DNA from: UBA6059 sp040219045 | GTDB taxonomy: Bacteria > Bacteroidota > Bacteroidia > Cytophagales > Cyclobacteriaceae | DNA length: 64,000 nt | Direction: 5' to 3' | NCBI GenBank assembly: GCA_965229505.1 | Contig: OZ245881.1 | Location: forward strand, 620,001-684,000 | Shown: in pieces, positions 9,613 through 17,572 of the stretch | How the letters are laid out: the number at the start of each line of letters is the position of its first letter | Numbering within the stretch: the first letter of the stretch is position 1 | The notes under the pieces: generated by a model | Seen by the model: only the letters and a program-made list of their open reading frames with translations | What the model was told of the DNA's origin: nothing | The model's database searches: none | Made by a program: the position numbers and the translations under genes

Positions 9613-12600
9613 CTACCAAATCCTCACTTCTTCGCTGTATTCGTTGCTCGTTCGGATATTGGGGCGCTGACCACCTTCCGTCAGGATATCTACCTGGTCG
9701 ATCACATAGGTTTGGAGCTCGCTGAAGGTGATCTCTCCGTCTTCATTGAGGTCTGCTTCTCCTTCTTGCAAACCTTGCAGGATAGCAAAGGTGAAAACGC
9801 CATTCTTCCACTCATCTGACTCCATAGCATACTCGACTGCTCCGGCGGATGACAAGACCAGTGTACCTGATGATCTCCTCATATCTGAGAATATCCGTTT
9901 ACTCAGCTCTAGAGAATTGCTGAAACCTATGGAGTTAGGGTTGACCCTTGAACCAACACTCCTAAACTTCACTTCACCTTTATCTGTATAGATAGTATTT
10001 GATGATACTTCAAACTCCTCTTTATCGAGTTCACCAGAATGACAGGCATCTAACATTAATACCTTTTTCCTGGATGGAAGCTTACTTATCTCTTGCTCGA
10101 GCAAATCATAAGGCAAACCACGGTCCTCCGGGTTACTAAAGTCCATGTCATGCATGGCGAGGTAGTAGTCCATATCAGCATCCAACACACCATGAGATGA
10201 TATATGAATGATGACTGCATCATCTGGATCAATCGTCTTAAGCGCATTGAGCTCTTTCAGGACGTTTACCTTAGTAGCGTTTTTGTTAGTTAGATCATAA
10301 ATCTTGGTCTTTGCATATATGCCCCTGGATGACTTAAACTGCTTTTTAAGGTCATTCGCATCTTTAGCGGCATAAGTAAGATTCATAGATTGATCCTCAA
10401 ATTCGGATACGCCAACAATTATGAGATGAAGCGTGGGCTGATAACTCCGATTATAGTCTACGATGAACTTTTGTTTGAGCGACTCCACACCAGACTTATC
10501 AAGTACGGAAACAGATACCAGGTTGCGACCATCATTTAGCTGAAATGTGCAGGATTCTTTCAAAACCCTCGTATTTAGGCTTCCTAGATCCTTACCATCA
10601 ATACCATACAGCGGCGATCCATTCACATATACGAATAGTTTAGATAGTGGAGAGTCCGTACTCTCTGCCATGATGTCAAATGAAAATTCTGCAGACTTTA
10701 CTTTTTGGTAATACTTAGTCTCAGGCAAATTTATCGTTGGTAGGTTTTCAAACTTGGCGGTAAGCGCATTATCAGAAACACCCGCGCGACTAAGCCGTTT
10801 CCGGTAGGCCTTCCTATATTCCTTGATTATGCCTTCATCCATTAGACTGAGCTTGTCCATGATGATATCCGGTCGATTAAATTTCAAATCGTAATTGTCA
10901 AATCGATAAATCTTTCCGTCTTTGAAATAAATAAACTTATCAAGAGCATCCTTCGAAGCGTGATAGTACCCCTCAGGGGTTATCACCAAAAATTGCCCAT
11001 CTTCAAAGACATAATAAGTCATAACCTTTTGATAATCATTCTCAACGTCCCAGAGAACGATATCGCCATCAATAGATCCGGTGGCTAGATACTTGCCATC
11101 AGGACTGTATGCCATTGCAGAAACACCATTGGCATGTGCTGCCATAAGATGCAATAGATTACCATCCTCATCCAGGATTCTCAATTTGCCTATACTACTA
11201 CCAAGTGCGTAATGCTGCCCATCGGCAGACATGATTGAGGCGCTTACACTATTGGTTTTCATATCAACCCAAGGGAGATAGATCTTATTCTTGACTTCAC
11301 CATTGGTCCCAAATACATATAAATCAGAAGAAAACGGCATTCCTATGATGGCCTCTGTTTCTCCAGACGATCCCATCGGCTGAATAGCCATGAAGTTGCT
11401 TATGACTATATCATTATAGTTCTGCTCTGCTACTACATTGCCTTTGTAGTCAATGATGTTGAGCATCTTGCTGCTAAACAAGTAGAATTGATTATTGAGT
11501 ACAACAGCACTTTCTAAGTACTTTTTGGTTTGCTCGTAAAAGTCCTCATAACTTCTTTCAAATATTACTTCTCGCTTTTTGGTATCAATACCATAGATGT
11601 ATTTGTGGCAAACTGCCAATACAATGTCACTTTCCTCATCGCTAGCTAAGAAAACCGGATCATTATCGAGTTTATATTTTTTAATGAGCTTCCCATCTTC
11701 GGTATGTTGGAATATGCTGTTATAAGCTGTGCTCAATAAATAGCTTCCTCCGTATGATCTGGTTAGGTAGGGGACAGAGAAGTTTGGAGCCTGAGCCAGC
11801 ACGTTTCCATGGAGGTCGATTTTCGACCATCCGTTTTTACGGCTTACCACAAATGACCTGCTATCGTCAGAAAATGAAATCTGGAACGCTTCGCTCACAT
11901 CATTGAGTCTTTTGATCTCTGCAGAGACAAAATCGTCGTAATACATGAATTGCATCTGGTTTGGGATATTTTGACCTGCACTACCCGTACAAACCATCAG
12001 CCTATTTGTAGCAGGGGAAAGGTCCATAGCGGTGATTGCATACAATCCATGTTTTGTCTCGTGCTGTAACTCACCTTTCGAATTGAAAAATAATAACCTT
12101 GACCCTTCGTACTGCAAGTCTATTTTAGCCACATAGGTCTGAATACTCTTAAAGTATATTACTTCTTGTACATGCTTGAAAGACAAGTCGAATCTGGAAT
12201 CGCCGCTTAAAACCAACTTAGCCGTGCGGGATTCCTGACCTGTAGCGGTTTCATAAAACTTCAACTGGGCCAACTCATCGCCCTCAGGAAGTGTCACTTC
12301 ATAAATCTCCTCTTCATCACTTGTGAACTTGAATGCTCTTTTCTTTGAGAATTCTCGAATCACACTGTTAGTTTCAATATTGAAGAGAACCGTTTTCATC
12401 TGCTCATCGACATAAGGATAGTGAATCAATCGCCTGCCCACAGGCCCTAACATGCATCCATAGTCATCGCCCAAAAAACTCCCTTCCTTAATGGTTTCAA
12501 AAGATCCGTCACCTTCAATTTCAACAATCTTGAAGTCGGCATTCTCGCTTTCATAGTCCTTATCAGAAATCAATACCATCACTCCGGTACCATCATCACC

Positions 12601-12984
12601 TAATGCTAAACCCTGAATTTGAAACCGTGAATCTCCAGTCGTAATAGGAACCGACTGATCAACATCCAGCGTCTTCATGTCAATTCGGTAGACCGAGTCT
12701 TGTTGAAAGCTCGTGACATAGAGCTTTTGACCATCGCCTGAGAACACTCCATCCAAGTACTCATCCTGGAATTGATTAAAGGTCTTTAGCAAGTAACCAT
12801 CTGTATTGTATATTTTCAGCTTCTCATCACCACCAACGCTGAATACGTTGAGCCCGCTAGGGCTAAACCTTACGCGCTCTATTTCCTTGGAGTGTCCATT
12901 TTGCAAGATCAGTTTTTGCGAAAAACTGCTTGAAAATGGGGTTGATATTAGAATCAGCAGCAAAAAATGACTTAATCTGTTCAT
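9613..12984 (-). CDS. Large exported WD40-like propeller with caspase domain
   Basis: This 1123-residue protein has a signal peptide (cleavage near SFSQ), a long region of WD40-like repeats (FSPSGLNVFSVGGDEKLKIY near the N terminus and MAYSPDGKYLATGSIDGDI near residue 630), a beta domain and a C14 caspase domain from about 848. His931 (HISSHG) and Cys981 (LDACHSG) form the dyad. After it comes an EF-hand-like loop at about 1078-1089 (DLNEDGEITFSE), suggesting calcium binding; many caspase-like proteases need calcium. It is the second exported WD40-caspase in the window, but larger and unlike the 3489 gene in order of parts. It is monocistronic. Confidence 0.9.
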   Translation of the reverse strand: MNRLSHFLLLILISTPFSSSFSQKLILQNGHSKEIERVRFSPSGLNVFSVGGDEKLKIYNTDGYLLKTFNQFQDEYLDGVFSGDGQKLYVTSFQQDSVYRIDMKTLDVDQSVPITTGDSRFQIQGLALGDDGTGVMVLISDKDYESENADFKIVEIEGDGSFETIKEGSFLGDDYGCMLGPVGRRLIHYPYVDEQMKTVLFNIETNSVIREFSKKRAFKFTSDEEEIYEVTLPEGDELAQLKFYETATGQESRTAKLVLSGDSRFDLSFKHVQEVIYFKSIQTYVAKIDLQYEGSRLLFFNSKGELQHETKHGLYAITAMDLSPATNRLMVCTGSAGQNIPNQMQFMYYDDFVSAEIKRLNDVSEAFQISFSDDSRSFVVSRKNGWSKIDLHGNVLAQAPNFSVPYLTRSYGGSYLLSTAYNSIFQHTEDGKLIKKYKLDNDPVFLASDEESDIVLAVCHKYIYGIDTKKREVIFERSYEDFYEQTKKYLESAVVLNNQFYLFSSKMLNIIDYKGNVVAEQNYNDIVISNFMAIQPMGSSGETEAIIGMPFSSDLYVFGTNGEVKNKIYLPWVDMKTNSVSASIMSADGQHYALGSSIGKLRILDEDGNLLHLMAAHANGVSAMAYSPDGKYLATGSIDGDIVLWDVENDYQKVMTYYVFEDGQFLVITPEGYYHASKDALDKFIYFKDGKIYRFDNYDLKFNRPDIIMDKLSLMDEGIIKEYRKAYRKRLSRAGVSDNALTAKFENLPTINLPETKYYQKVKSAEFSFDIMAESTDSPLSKLFVYVNGSPLYGIDGKDLGSLNTRVLKESCTFQLNDGRNLVSVSVLDKSGVESLKQKFIVDYNRSYQPTLHLIIVGVSEFEDQSMNLTYAAKDANDLKKQFKSSRGIYAKTKIYDLTNKNATKVNVLKELNALKTIDPDDAVIIHISSHGVLDADMDYYLAMHDMDFSNPEDRGLPYDLLEQEISKLPSRKKVLMLDACHSGELDKEEFEVSSNTIYTDKGEVKFRSVGSRVNPNSIGFSNSLELSKRIFSDMRRSSGTLVLSSAGAVEYAMESDEWKNGVFTFAILQGLQEGEADLNEDGEITFSELQTYVIDQVDILTEGGQRPNIRTSNEYSEEVRIW

Positions 12985-13107
12985 TCATTAATAAGTTCAG
13001 TGATTCGTAAATCTAACCAAACTCAGCTGGCATGCCATTCCAGCATGATCGAGTTGTAATAGAGAAGTACGGATTTTGAAAAGCCAGCAAGCCCAAGCTT
13101 CTTGATA

Positions 13108-13458
13108 CTACTTCCCTATATGTCCCAGATGCGTATGCTTAAAACTGTCGGCATACTTCAACCCATAGCCCACTAAGCGGTCCATGCTCGCATGTCCAAG
13201 TAGGATAAGGCCGCAAAGCAGCAGCCATTGATTCATGGTAAGCCAGCCTGCCAGCAGTACCACCAGGCCGACTCCCTTGTGATGAAAGAGATTGTAGGTG
13301 AGAGCCCCAAAGCGGGTATTGACCAGGTAACCCACCATCCCAATATCAGGTGTGAGCAGGAGTGCCGGATACCACCACCAGGCAAAGTCAAGAAAAGTGA
13401 AAGCATAAATGGAGGCAAGAAACTGTGCCAACTCTTCCAGGCGTAGGGTATTTTTCAT
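13108..13458 (-). CDS. DUF4260 family membrane protein
   Basis: The sequence is 116 residues with three to four hydrophobic segments and the family pattern: N-terminal LRLEE, WWWYPALLLTPDIGM, YNLFHH, and a C-terminal GHASMDRLVGYGLKY followed by FKHTHLGHIG. DUF4260 proteins are small integral membrane proteins of unknown function that are common in Bacteroidota. It is downstream of the 13542 gene on the same strand, separated by a hairpin that probably acts as a terminator. Confidence 0.85.
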   Translation of the reverse strand: MKNTLRLEELAQFLASIYAFTFLDFAWWWYPALLLTPDIGMVGYLVNTRFGALTYNLFHHKGVGLVVLLAGWLTMNQWLLLCGLILLGHASMDRLVGYGLKYADSFKHTHLGHIGK

Positions 13459-13475
13459 GGCCTAAAACTAGGAAA

Positions 13476-13511
13476 TTCCTCCCTGGCATTGTGCTGCACA
13501 GCAAGGAGGAA
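13476..13511 (-). terminator. Hairpin terminator candidate after the 13542-13874 gene
   Basis: TTCCTCC (13476-13482) pairs with GGAGGAA (13505-13511), with an inner TGTG/CACA pairing. It lies just downstream of the minus-strand gene 13542-13874. There is no clear U tract, so rho-independent action is only likely. Confidence 0.45.
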
Positions 13512-13541
13512 GATTTCAGAGGCACTGACTTAAGTGCTAGT

Positions 13542-13874
13542 TCATTTTGGCCTGAACCTAAAGTAAAACGTCAGCAGACCTAACGAGGAACCCATCAGGA
13601 TACAGGCCGGAAACACCGCCTCTCCGTCATTTCCCGGAAACACATAATAGTTGAGCAGGAAGGCTGACATGAAGCCTACTCCGGATCCAAATATGATCAA
13701 GCCCCACTTCACGGCGTTGAGAAAAAACAGTTCGTTACTGAAATACGCAGGGTCCTTGCCACTCTCCAGCAAAGCCATGCGTTCCTTGTGCCGTAGCGTG
13801 CTTACGATATAGATAATCGATACGACCAACAGCACTACACAAAAAAGGATCAAGGCAAATACTACTCCATTCAT
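13542..13874 (-). CDS. Small membrane protein, DUF6249-like
   Basis: The sequence starts with a transmembrane helix (VVFALILFCVVLLVVSIIYI), then the conserved-looking cytoplasmic stretch RHKERMALLESGKDPAYF, then two more hydrophobic segments. This layout matches DUF6249-type proteins often found beside ECF sigma factor genes. The ATG at 13874 is supported by an ECF-type promoter whose -10 ends at 13896; a longer frame to 13955 would start upstream of that promoter and was rejected. It is divergent from the sigma factor gene and probably belongs to its regulon. Confidence 0.8.
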   Translation of the reverse strand: MNGVVFALILFCVVLLVVSIIYIVSTLRHKERMALLESGKDPAYFSNELFFLNAVKWGLIIFGSGVGFMSAFLLNYYVFPGNDGEAVFPACILMGSSLGLLTFYFRFRPK

Positions 13875-13895
13875 TTTTTCTTTCGTTTGTTTGAA

Positions 13896-13927
13896 GGTAG
13901 GACGGAACAATTGTTTGCCGCGGTTAC
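13896..13927 (-). promoter_or_regulatory. ECF sigma promoter, GTAACC-N17-CGTCCTACC
   Basis: Read on the minus strand, GTAACC (13927-13922) is followed after exactly 17 bases by CGTCCTACC (13904-13896). This -35/-10 layout is the same as in the two plus-strand copies nearby. It would start a message about 15 bases before the ATG of the 13542-13874 gene. Confidence 0.8.
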
Positions 13928-13935
13928 AAAAACTT

Positions 13936-13967
13936 GTAACCACAATCGAAAACAATACCGTCTCACC
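13936..13967 (+). promoter_or_regulatory. ECF sigma promoter in front of the sigma factor gene
   Basis: GTAACC (13936-13941), a 17-base spacer and CGTCTCACC (13959-13967). The expected transcription start falls at or next to the sigma factor ATG at 13973, implying a leaderless or nearly leaderless message and autoregulation. Confidence 0.82.
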
Positions 13968-13972
13968 TTATA

Positions 13973-14539
13973 ATGACGCCTACTGCAGACATCAATCTAA
14001 TTAAGGAATACCTAAGGACGAAATCTTCCTCGGCCGCTTTTACCTTCGTCGGTAATTATCAGAATTCCGTTTTCGGCCTTTGCTATCGGATACTCAAAAT
14101 CCGCGAAGAAGCCGAAGAGGCGGCTCAGGACAGCTTCATCAAATTCTTTGAGTCGCTTCACAAACTGCAGGACACGGACAAGTTTAAGTCCTGGCTCATG
14201 AGCATCGCCTATCGCACCGCCATCGATTACCATCGGAAAAAGAAGCCACCTGCACAGGACCTGGAGGTGCTACCGCAATCGGTGACCACCGATCAGTCCA
14301 ATCCTGACAAAGTCCTGAGGAGCAAGCAACGACTGGAGCTACTGGAAGGCCTGTTTGCACAGCTGGGTAAGCTGGATGCCACCCTTCTCCAGCTATACTA
14401 TGTGCAGGACATGACCATCAAGGACATTGCGGATACGGTCAACCAATCCGAAAGCAATGTGAAAGTGCGCTTGATGCGATCGCGCGAAGTGCTAAAGAAG
14501 AAAATGAGTCCCAACTACAAAGAAGAACTAAAGCCCTAA
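13973..14539 (+). CDS. ECF RNA polymerase sigma factor
   Basis: This 188-residue sigma-70 family protein has region 2 at about residues 25-90 (FGLCYRILKIREEAEEAAQD, then KFKSWLMSIAYRTAIDYHR) and region 4 at about 125-175 (LDATLLQLYYVQDMTIKDIA, then SESNVKVRLMRSREVL). It directs RNA polymerase to a dedicated promoter set, here very probably the GTAACC-N17-CGTCyyACC sites found in front of itself, the divergent 13542 gene and the 15032 hydrolase. The anti-sigma factor follows after four bases. No alternative ATG lies near the start, supporting 13973. Confidence 0.95.
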   Translation: MTPTADINLIKEYLRTKSSSAAFTFVGNYQNSVFGLCYRILKIREEAEEAAQDSFIKFFESLHKLQDTDKFKSWLMSIAYRTAIDYHRKKKPPAQDLEVLPQSVTTDQSNPDKVLRSKQRLELLEGLFAQLGKLDATLLQLYYVQDMTIKDIADTVNQSESNVKVRLMRSREVLKKKMSPNYKEELKP

Positions 14540-14543
14540 TGCT

Positions 14544-14990
14544 ATGAATCATCTCACCCCTGAACAGCTATTTGACCTTACGGAAGGAAACCTACCGCCA
14601 AAGGAGGCGCGTGCACACCAGCAGCATCTAGCCAGCTGCGAACTATGCCAGGAGCAGTATCAGCTGTTTACGGCACTGGAAGACGACCTGCGATCGCTGG
14701 AAGCGCCTGAGGTCTCGCCCGGATTTGCGCTCAACGTCACGCACAAGCTCAGGAATCGCGAGACGGCCAGGATATTTCATCGTCCGGTTTTCAAGGTGTT
14801 CCAATTTGCGCTGGTGTTATCATTCATCCTGGCGGTGGGTATCATCATCACGCAGCTCTCCTCGTATCAGATCGACCTACCGGAAATAGTTGTTCCCGGG
14901 GGCGCATATTACGTCATTGCGGTAGCGTGTGTGGCCATCATAGCGGTGGCCGACCGAGTGATTTACGGTAGTGCAAAGAAAAACTTGTAA
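14544..14990 (+). CDS. Zinc-finger anti-sigma factor, membrane-bound
   Basis: The N terminus has the anti-sigma zinc-finger motif His28-x3-Cys32-x2-Cys35 (HLASCELC). Two hydrophobic segments follow (about residues 84-106 and 120-140). Such proteins hold their ECF sigma factor inactive until a stress signal releases it; partner here is the adjacent 13973 gene. The stop codon TAA at 14988-14990 lies inside the -35 element of the next promoter, so the 3' end of this gene doubles as regulatory DNA. Confidence 0.9.
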   Translation: MNHLTPEQLFDLTEGNLPPKEARAHQQHLASCELCQEQYQLFTALEDDLRSLEAPEVSPGFALNVTHKLRNRETARIFHRPVFKVFQFALVLSFILAVGIIITQLSSYQIDLPEIVVPGGAYYVIAVACVAIIAVADRVIYGSAKKNL

Positions 14991-15018
14991 CCTGTCTCTT
15001 GAGCTCATCCGTCTCACC
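14987..15018 (+). promoter_or_regulatory. ECF sigma promoter for the serine hydrolase
   Basis: GTAACC (14987-14992), 17-base spacer, CGTCTCACC (15010-15018). The ten-base run AAACTTGTAA plus CC before the spacer is the same as at the sigma gene promoter. It predicts a start near 15025 and so excludes the in-frame ATG at 14999 as translation start. Confidence 0.82.
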
Positions 15019-15031
15019 TAAAAAAGACGAC

Positions 15032-16375
15032 ATGAAAACTCACATCTTGCTAATCATGCTCCTCGGAGCAACAACCATTCAAAGCCAGACCCTGCCACAG
15101 GAGTCATGGCTAGCCTACAACGACGTATCCGAAGCGGGCTTTTCACCAGCGAAACTCGCCGAGGCTCAATCCTACTATGATTCTATCGGTTTTGGGGCCG
15201 CATTGGTCATTCACAAAGGTGCGGTAGTGGCCTCATGGGGAGAAAACACCCGCCGCTTTATGCTGGCCTCTATGCGCAAAAGCCTGCTCAACGCGATGAT
15301 AGGCCGTGCCATTGATGAGGGCAGGTTTCAGCTGAGCACCACCCTATCGGAACTCGGTATTGATGACAAGACGCCTCTGACGGAGACCGAAAAATCGGCC
15401 ACCGTAGCGCAGCTGCTCACCACCACCTCGGGTATCTACCTGCCGTCGGCGTTTGAGTTCAAAGGCTGGAAAGACCGTAAGCCGGAACGCGGCATTCACC
15501 AGCCCGGAGAGGTGTGGTACTACAACAACTGGGACTTTAATGCACTCTGCACCATCTATGAGAAAACTACAGGCAAGGGCTTCCTGGAAACCTTCCGCAA
15601 CGAAATAGCTATGCCGCTGGGTATGGAAGACCTGCGACCCATCGACGCGCTGTACTACTACGAGCCTGAGACAGAGCATCCCGCCTACCTCTACAAGATG
15701 AGTAGCCGCGACCTGGGAAGGTTTGGTATGCTCTACCTCAATGATGGGAAATGGGACAACCAACAGCTCGTACCTCAGTCATGGGTAGCAAGCAGCACCG
15801 CAGCTCAGGTCAATGCTTTTGAAGGTCAGGACTATGGCTACCTCTGGTGGCCTAAGGAGGTCGATGGCCACTCTGCCTACACCGCTCGGGGAGCGGGTCG
15901 TCATACCCTCACGGTGATACCCGATCTGGACATGGTGATCGTGGTACGCGCCAATGACTATAACGGCCGACCGCTGCAGGGCAGGGAAAACGAGCGATTG
16001 GAAACCCTGGTGGTCAATGCAAAAACGGGTGCCTCCGCTCAGCGACCTGCTCTCACCCCCATGGACTGGTACATCAGGGAAACACCTGAGCCAATTGCCA
16101 GCCATCAGATCAATGCGTCGATCGTAGGCCAGTATATTCATCCTATGTTTGGTCAGTTCACTGTTGAGCGTAACGCATCTGAACTGACAATGTTGACCAC
16201 TCCGGCCAGGTTTCGCATGATCCCTACCGGCGCAGACGCCTACTACATGGAGGATGCGGGCATGCATACGGTCTTCCGACCCAGCGATGATCCCGAGCTC
16301 ACCGGCAAGATCAAGATGGAAGCCGGAGATAAAGGAAGGGTGCTGGTTTTCTATTACGCTGCTTCACAGGGGTAG
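15032..16375 (+). CDS. Exported serine hydrolase (beta-lactamase/PBP4* class C family)
   Basis: ATG 15032 opens a signal peptide (cleavage near TIQSQ). The class C beta-lactamase fold is marked by Ser80-Met-Arg-Lys83 (SMRK, SxxK), a YYNNWDFN segment in the place of YxN, and GAGRHT in the place of the KTG/HxG box. Total length is about 447 residues, longer than the minimal domain because of a C-terminal beta extension. Members are esterases, D-aminopeptidases or penicillin-binding-like enzymes, so the substrate cannot be told. It is the probable effector gene of the adjacent ECF sigma factor. Confidence 0.88.
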   Translation: MKTHILLIMLLGATTIQSQTLPQESWLAYNDVSEAGFSPAKLAEAQSYYDSIGFGAALVIHKGAVVASWGENTRRFMLASMRKSLLNAMIGRAIDEGRFQLSTTLSELGIDDKTPLTETEKSATVAQLLTTTSGIYLPSAFEFKGWKDRKPERGIHQPGEVWYYNNWDFNALCTIYEKTTGKGFLETFRNEIAMPLGMEDLRPIDALYYYEPETEHPAYLYKMSSRDLGRFGMLYLNDGKWDNQQLVPQSWVASSTAAQVNAFEGQDYGYLWWPKEVDGHSAYTARGAGRHTLTVIPDLDMVIVVRANDYNGRPLQGRENERLETLVVNAKTGASAQRPALTPMDWYIRETPEPIASHQINASIVGQYIHPMFGQFTVERNASELTMLTTPARFRMIPTGADAYYMEDAGMHTVFRPSDDPELTGKIKMEAGDKGRVLVFYYAASQG

Positions 16376-16434
16376 CTTTGGCTCATTAGTCACATTCTTT
16401 TGGTGCTGTCTCAATAGCGCTATCTCCGCAGAGA

Positions 16435-16508
16435 ATTGTCATATTGAGCTCCGTCGAAATGTAGCGATCAAGTCGATGATAAGGTTTCGACACGCTCAAC
16501 CTGACAAT
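16435..16508. repeat. REP-like inverted repeat
   Basis: Left arm 16435-16459 (ATTGTCATATTGAG, then GTCGAAA) and right arm 16485-16508 (TTTCGAC, then CTCAA and TGACAAT) are complementary over about 24 bases with few mismatches. The TTTCGACxxxGCTCAAxxTGACA pattern is a familiar dispersed intergenic repeat style in Bacteroidota. The loop is 25 bases. Confidence 0.75.
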
Positions 16509-16675
16509 AGGGAGCTATTGAGCCAGCCTTCTTTTCCTGGCACCTACCCATCGCTATGCCTTGTCCGCTACCGCAAACCTTTCGCCTCTGCCCACTGGCC
16601 TATTGTGTGGAATCAAGGACTTTGGTAACTTGTGATAAATGGAGCAATTGGGAGTATACCTAACTAGAGATGCTA
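16492..16675 (+). repeat. Repeat A, copy 1 (direct repeat)
   Basis: This segment is nearly identical to 17318-17491 apart from an insertion of about 12 bases near its left end and scattered substitutions. It ends two bases before the boundary box of the 16746 gene. It is non-coding in all frames of useful length. Confidence 0.88.
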
Positions 16676-16677
16676 AT

Positions 16678-17196
16678 TATTGGCAATTACACTAGCTGTT
16701 TAAAACACTAGCCCAAAATGTTGAAAATCAATAAAAATAAGGATTATGAAATTCACACAAGAGATAGAGATAGAAAAACCAATCGACACTGTGATTACAC
16801 TGTTTGACAATCCTGACAACCTGGATAAATGGATGGAAGGTTTGGAAAGTTTTGAACCATTGAGTGAAAATCCGGGTCAACCAGGTGCAAAATCAAGATT
16901 GAAATTCAAAATGGGCAAACGTGAGATTGAAATGATAGAAACGATTACAGTTCGAAATTTACCCGAAGAATTTAGCGGAACATATGAAGCAAAAGGCGTC
17001 TTTAATATCGTGAAAAACAAGTTTGTGAAGCTTTCCGAGAATAAGACCAGGTACATAACGGAAAATGAATTTCAATTAAAAGGATTTATGAAATTAATGG
17101 GTTTCATAATGCCAAGTGCTTTTAAAAAACAATCCATGAAATATATGGTTGCGTTCAAGCAGTTTGTTGAAAATGAAAAATAAAAGCCAACCAATA
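16678..17196 (+). other. Cassette-like unit 1 (gene 16746 between inverted boxes)
   Basis: TATTGG (16678-16683) and CCAATA (17191-17196) form an inverted pair around the 16746 gene, with TTATTGG/CCAATAA if the next base is counted. The right box ends exactly where a group II intron tail begins. The pair is short and this is the weakest of the four units. Confidence 0.4.
16746..17183 (+). CDS. SRPBCC family protein
   Basis: This 145-residue single-domain protein reads as a START/Bet v1-like fold: N-terminal strand MKFTQEIEIEKPIDTVITLF, DNPDNLDKWMEGLESFEPL, then a curved sheet and a long C-terminal helix (KQSMKYMVAFKQFVEN). Family members bind small hydrophobic ligands or act as polyketide cyclase or AHSA1-like proteins; no ligand can be named. 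The gene is clearly more AT-rich than the hydrolase before it and lies between repeat A and a group II intron tail, which suggests acquisition by transfer. Confidence 0.85.
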   Translation: MKFTQEIEIEKPIDTVITLFDNPDNLDKWMEGLESFEPLSENPGQPGAKSRLKFKMGKREIEMIETITVRNLPEEFSGTYEAKGVFNIVKNKFVKLSENKTRYITENEFQLKGFMKLMGFIMPSAFKKQSMKYMVAFKQFVENEK

Positions 17197-17265
17197 ATCG
17201 AGTAGTCCGAAGTGAGCCATCTCATATACTTACACTGAAGCTTTAGGATAAGCGCCATTTCGCTC
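17197..17265 (-). mobile_element. Group II intron 3' tail, degenerate
   Basis: On the minus strand the segment ends CTACTCGAT, as does the complete intron at 44829-45435, preceded by a domain VI-like stem containing GGCTCAC. It shares the run from ACTTACACTGAAGC to GCGCCA (plus strand) with the remnant at 18337. Domains I to IV are absent. Confidence 0.55.
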
Positions 17266-17317
17266 GTCCAGATGTTCCGCAGGACATCTGAAATGCCAGA
17301 TAGCGAGGGTTTTTGGT

Positions 17318-17491
17318 ACGCTCAACCTCCTATTGAGCCAGCCTCCTTTTCCCGGCACCTGCCCATCGCTATGCCTTGTCCGCTACCGCAAACCTTTTGC
17401 CTCTGCCCACTGGCCTATTGTGTGGAATCAATGACTTGGGTAACTTGTGATAAATGAAGCGATTGGGGGTTATTCCCAACTAGAAATGCTT
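17318..17491 (+). repeat. Repeat A, copy 2 (direct repeat)
   Basis: Matches 16492-16675 through long identical blocks, for example around CATCGCTATGCCTTGTCCGC and GGCCTATTGTGTGGAATCA. It lies about 80 bases before the boundary box of the 17611 gene. Confidence 0.88.
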
Positions 17492-17572
17492 ACAATTGAA
17501 TGGGGTTAAAAAGCAATGGCTTAATTAGAATATATAAGCTGTATATTATGCACAAGTGCTTGGTATATTAGT

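Larger units (their letters stand above)
16376..16745. other. Repeat-filled intergenic region
   Basis: No gene is apparent. The stretch holds a long imperfect inverted repeat (16435-16508), most of repeat A copy 1 (16492-16675) and the left boundary box TATTGG (16678-16683) of the 16746 gene. Confidence 0.6.

Noticed and set aside
14999..15031. Earlier ATG for the serine hydrolase
   Set aside because: It lies between the -35 and -10 of the ECF promoter, and the downstream ATG at 15032 opens a proper signal peptide.
15344..16267. Two minus-strand frames of 139 and 162 codons
   Set aside because: They are antisense to the serine hydrolase and have no recognisable domains or signals.
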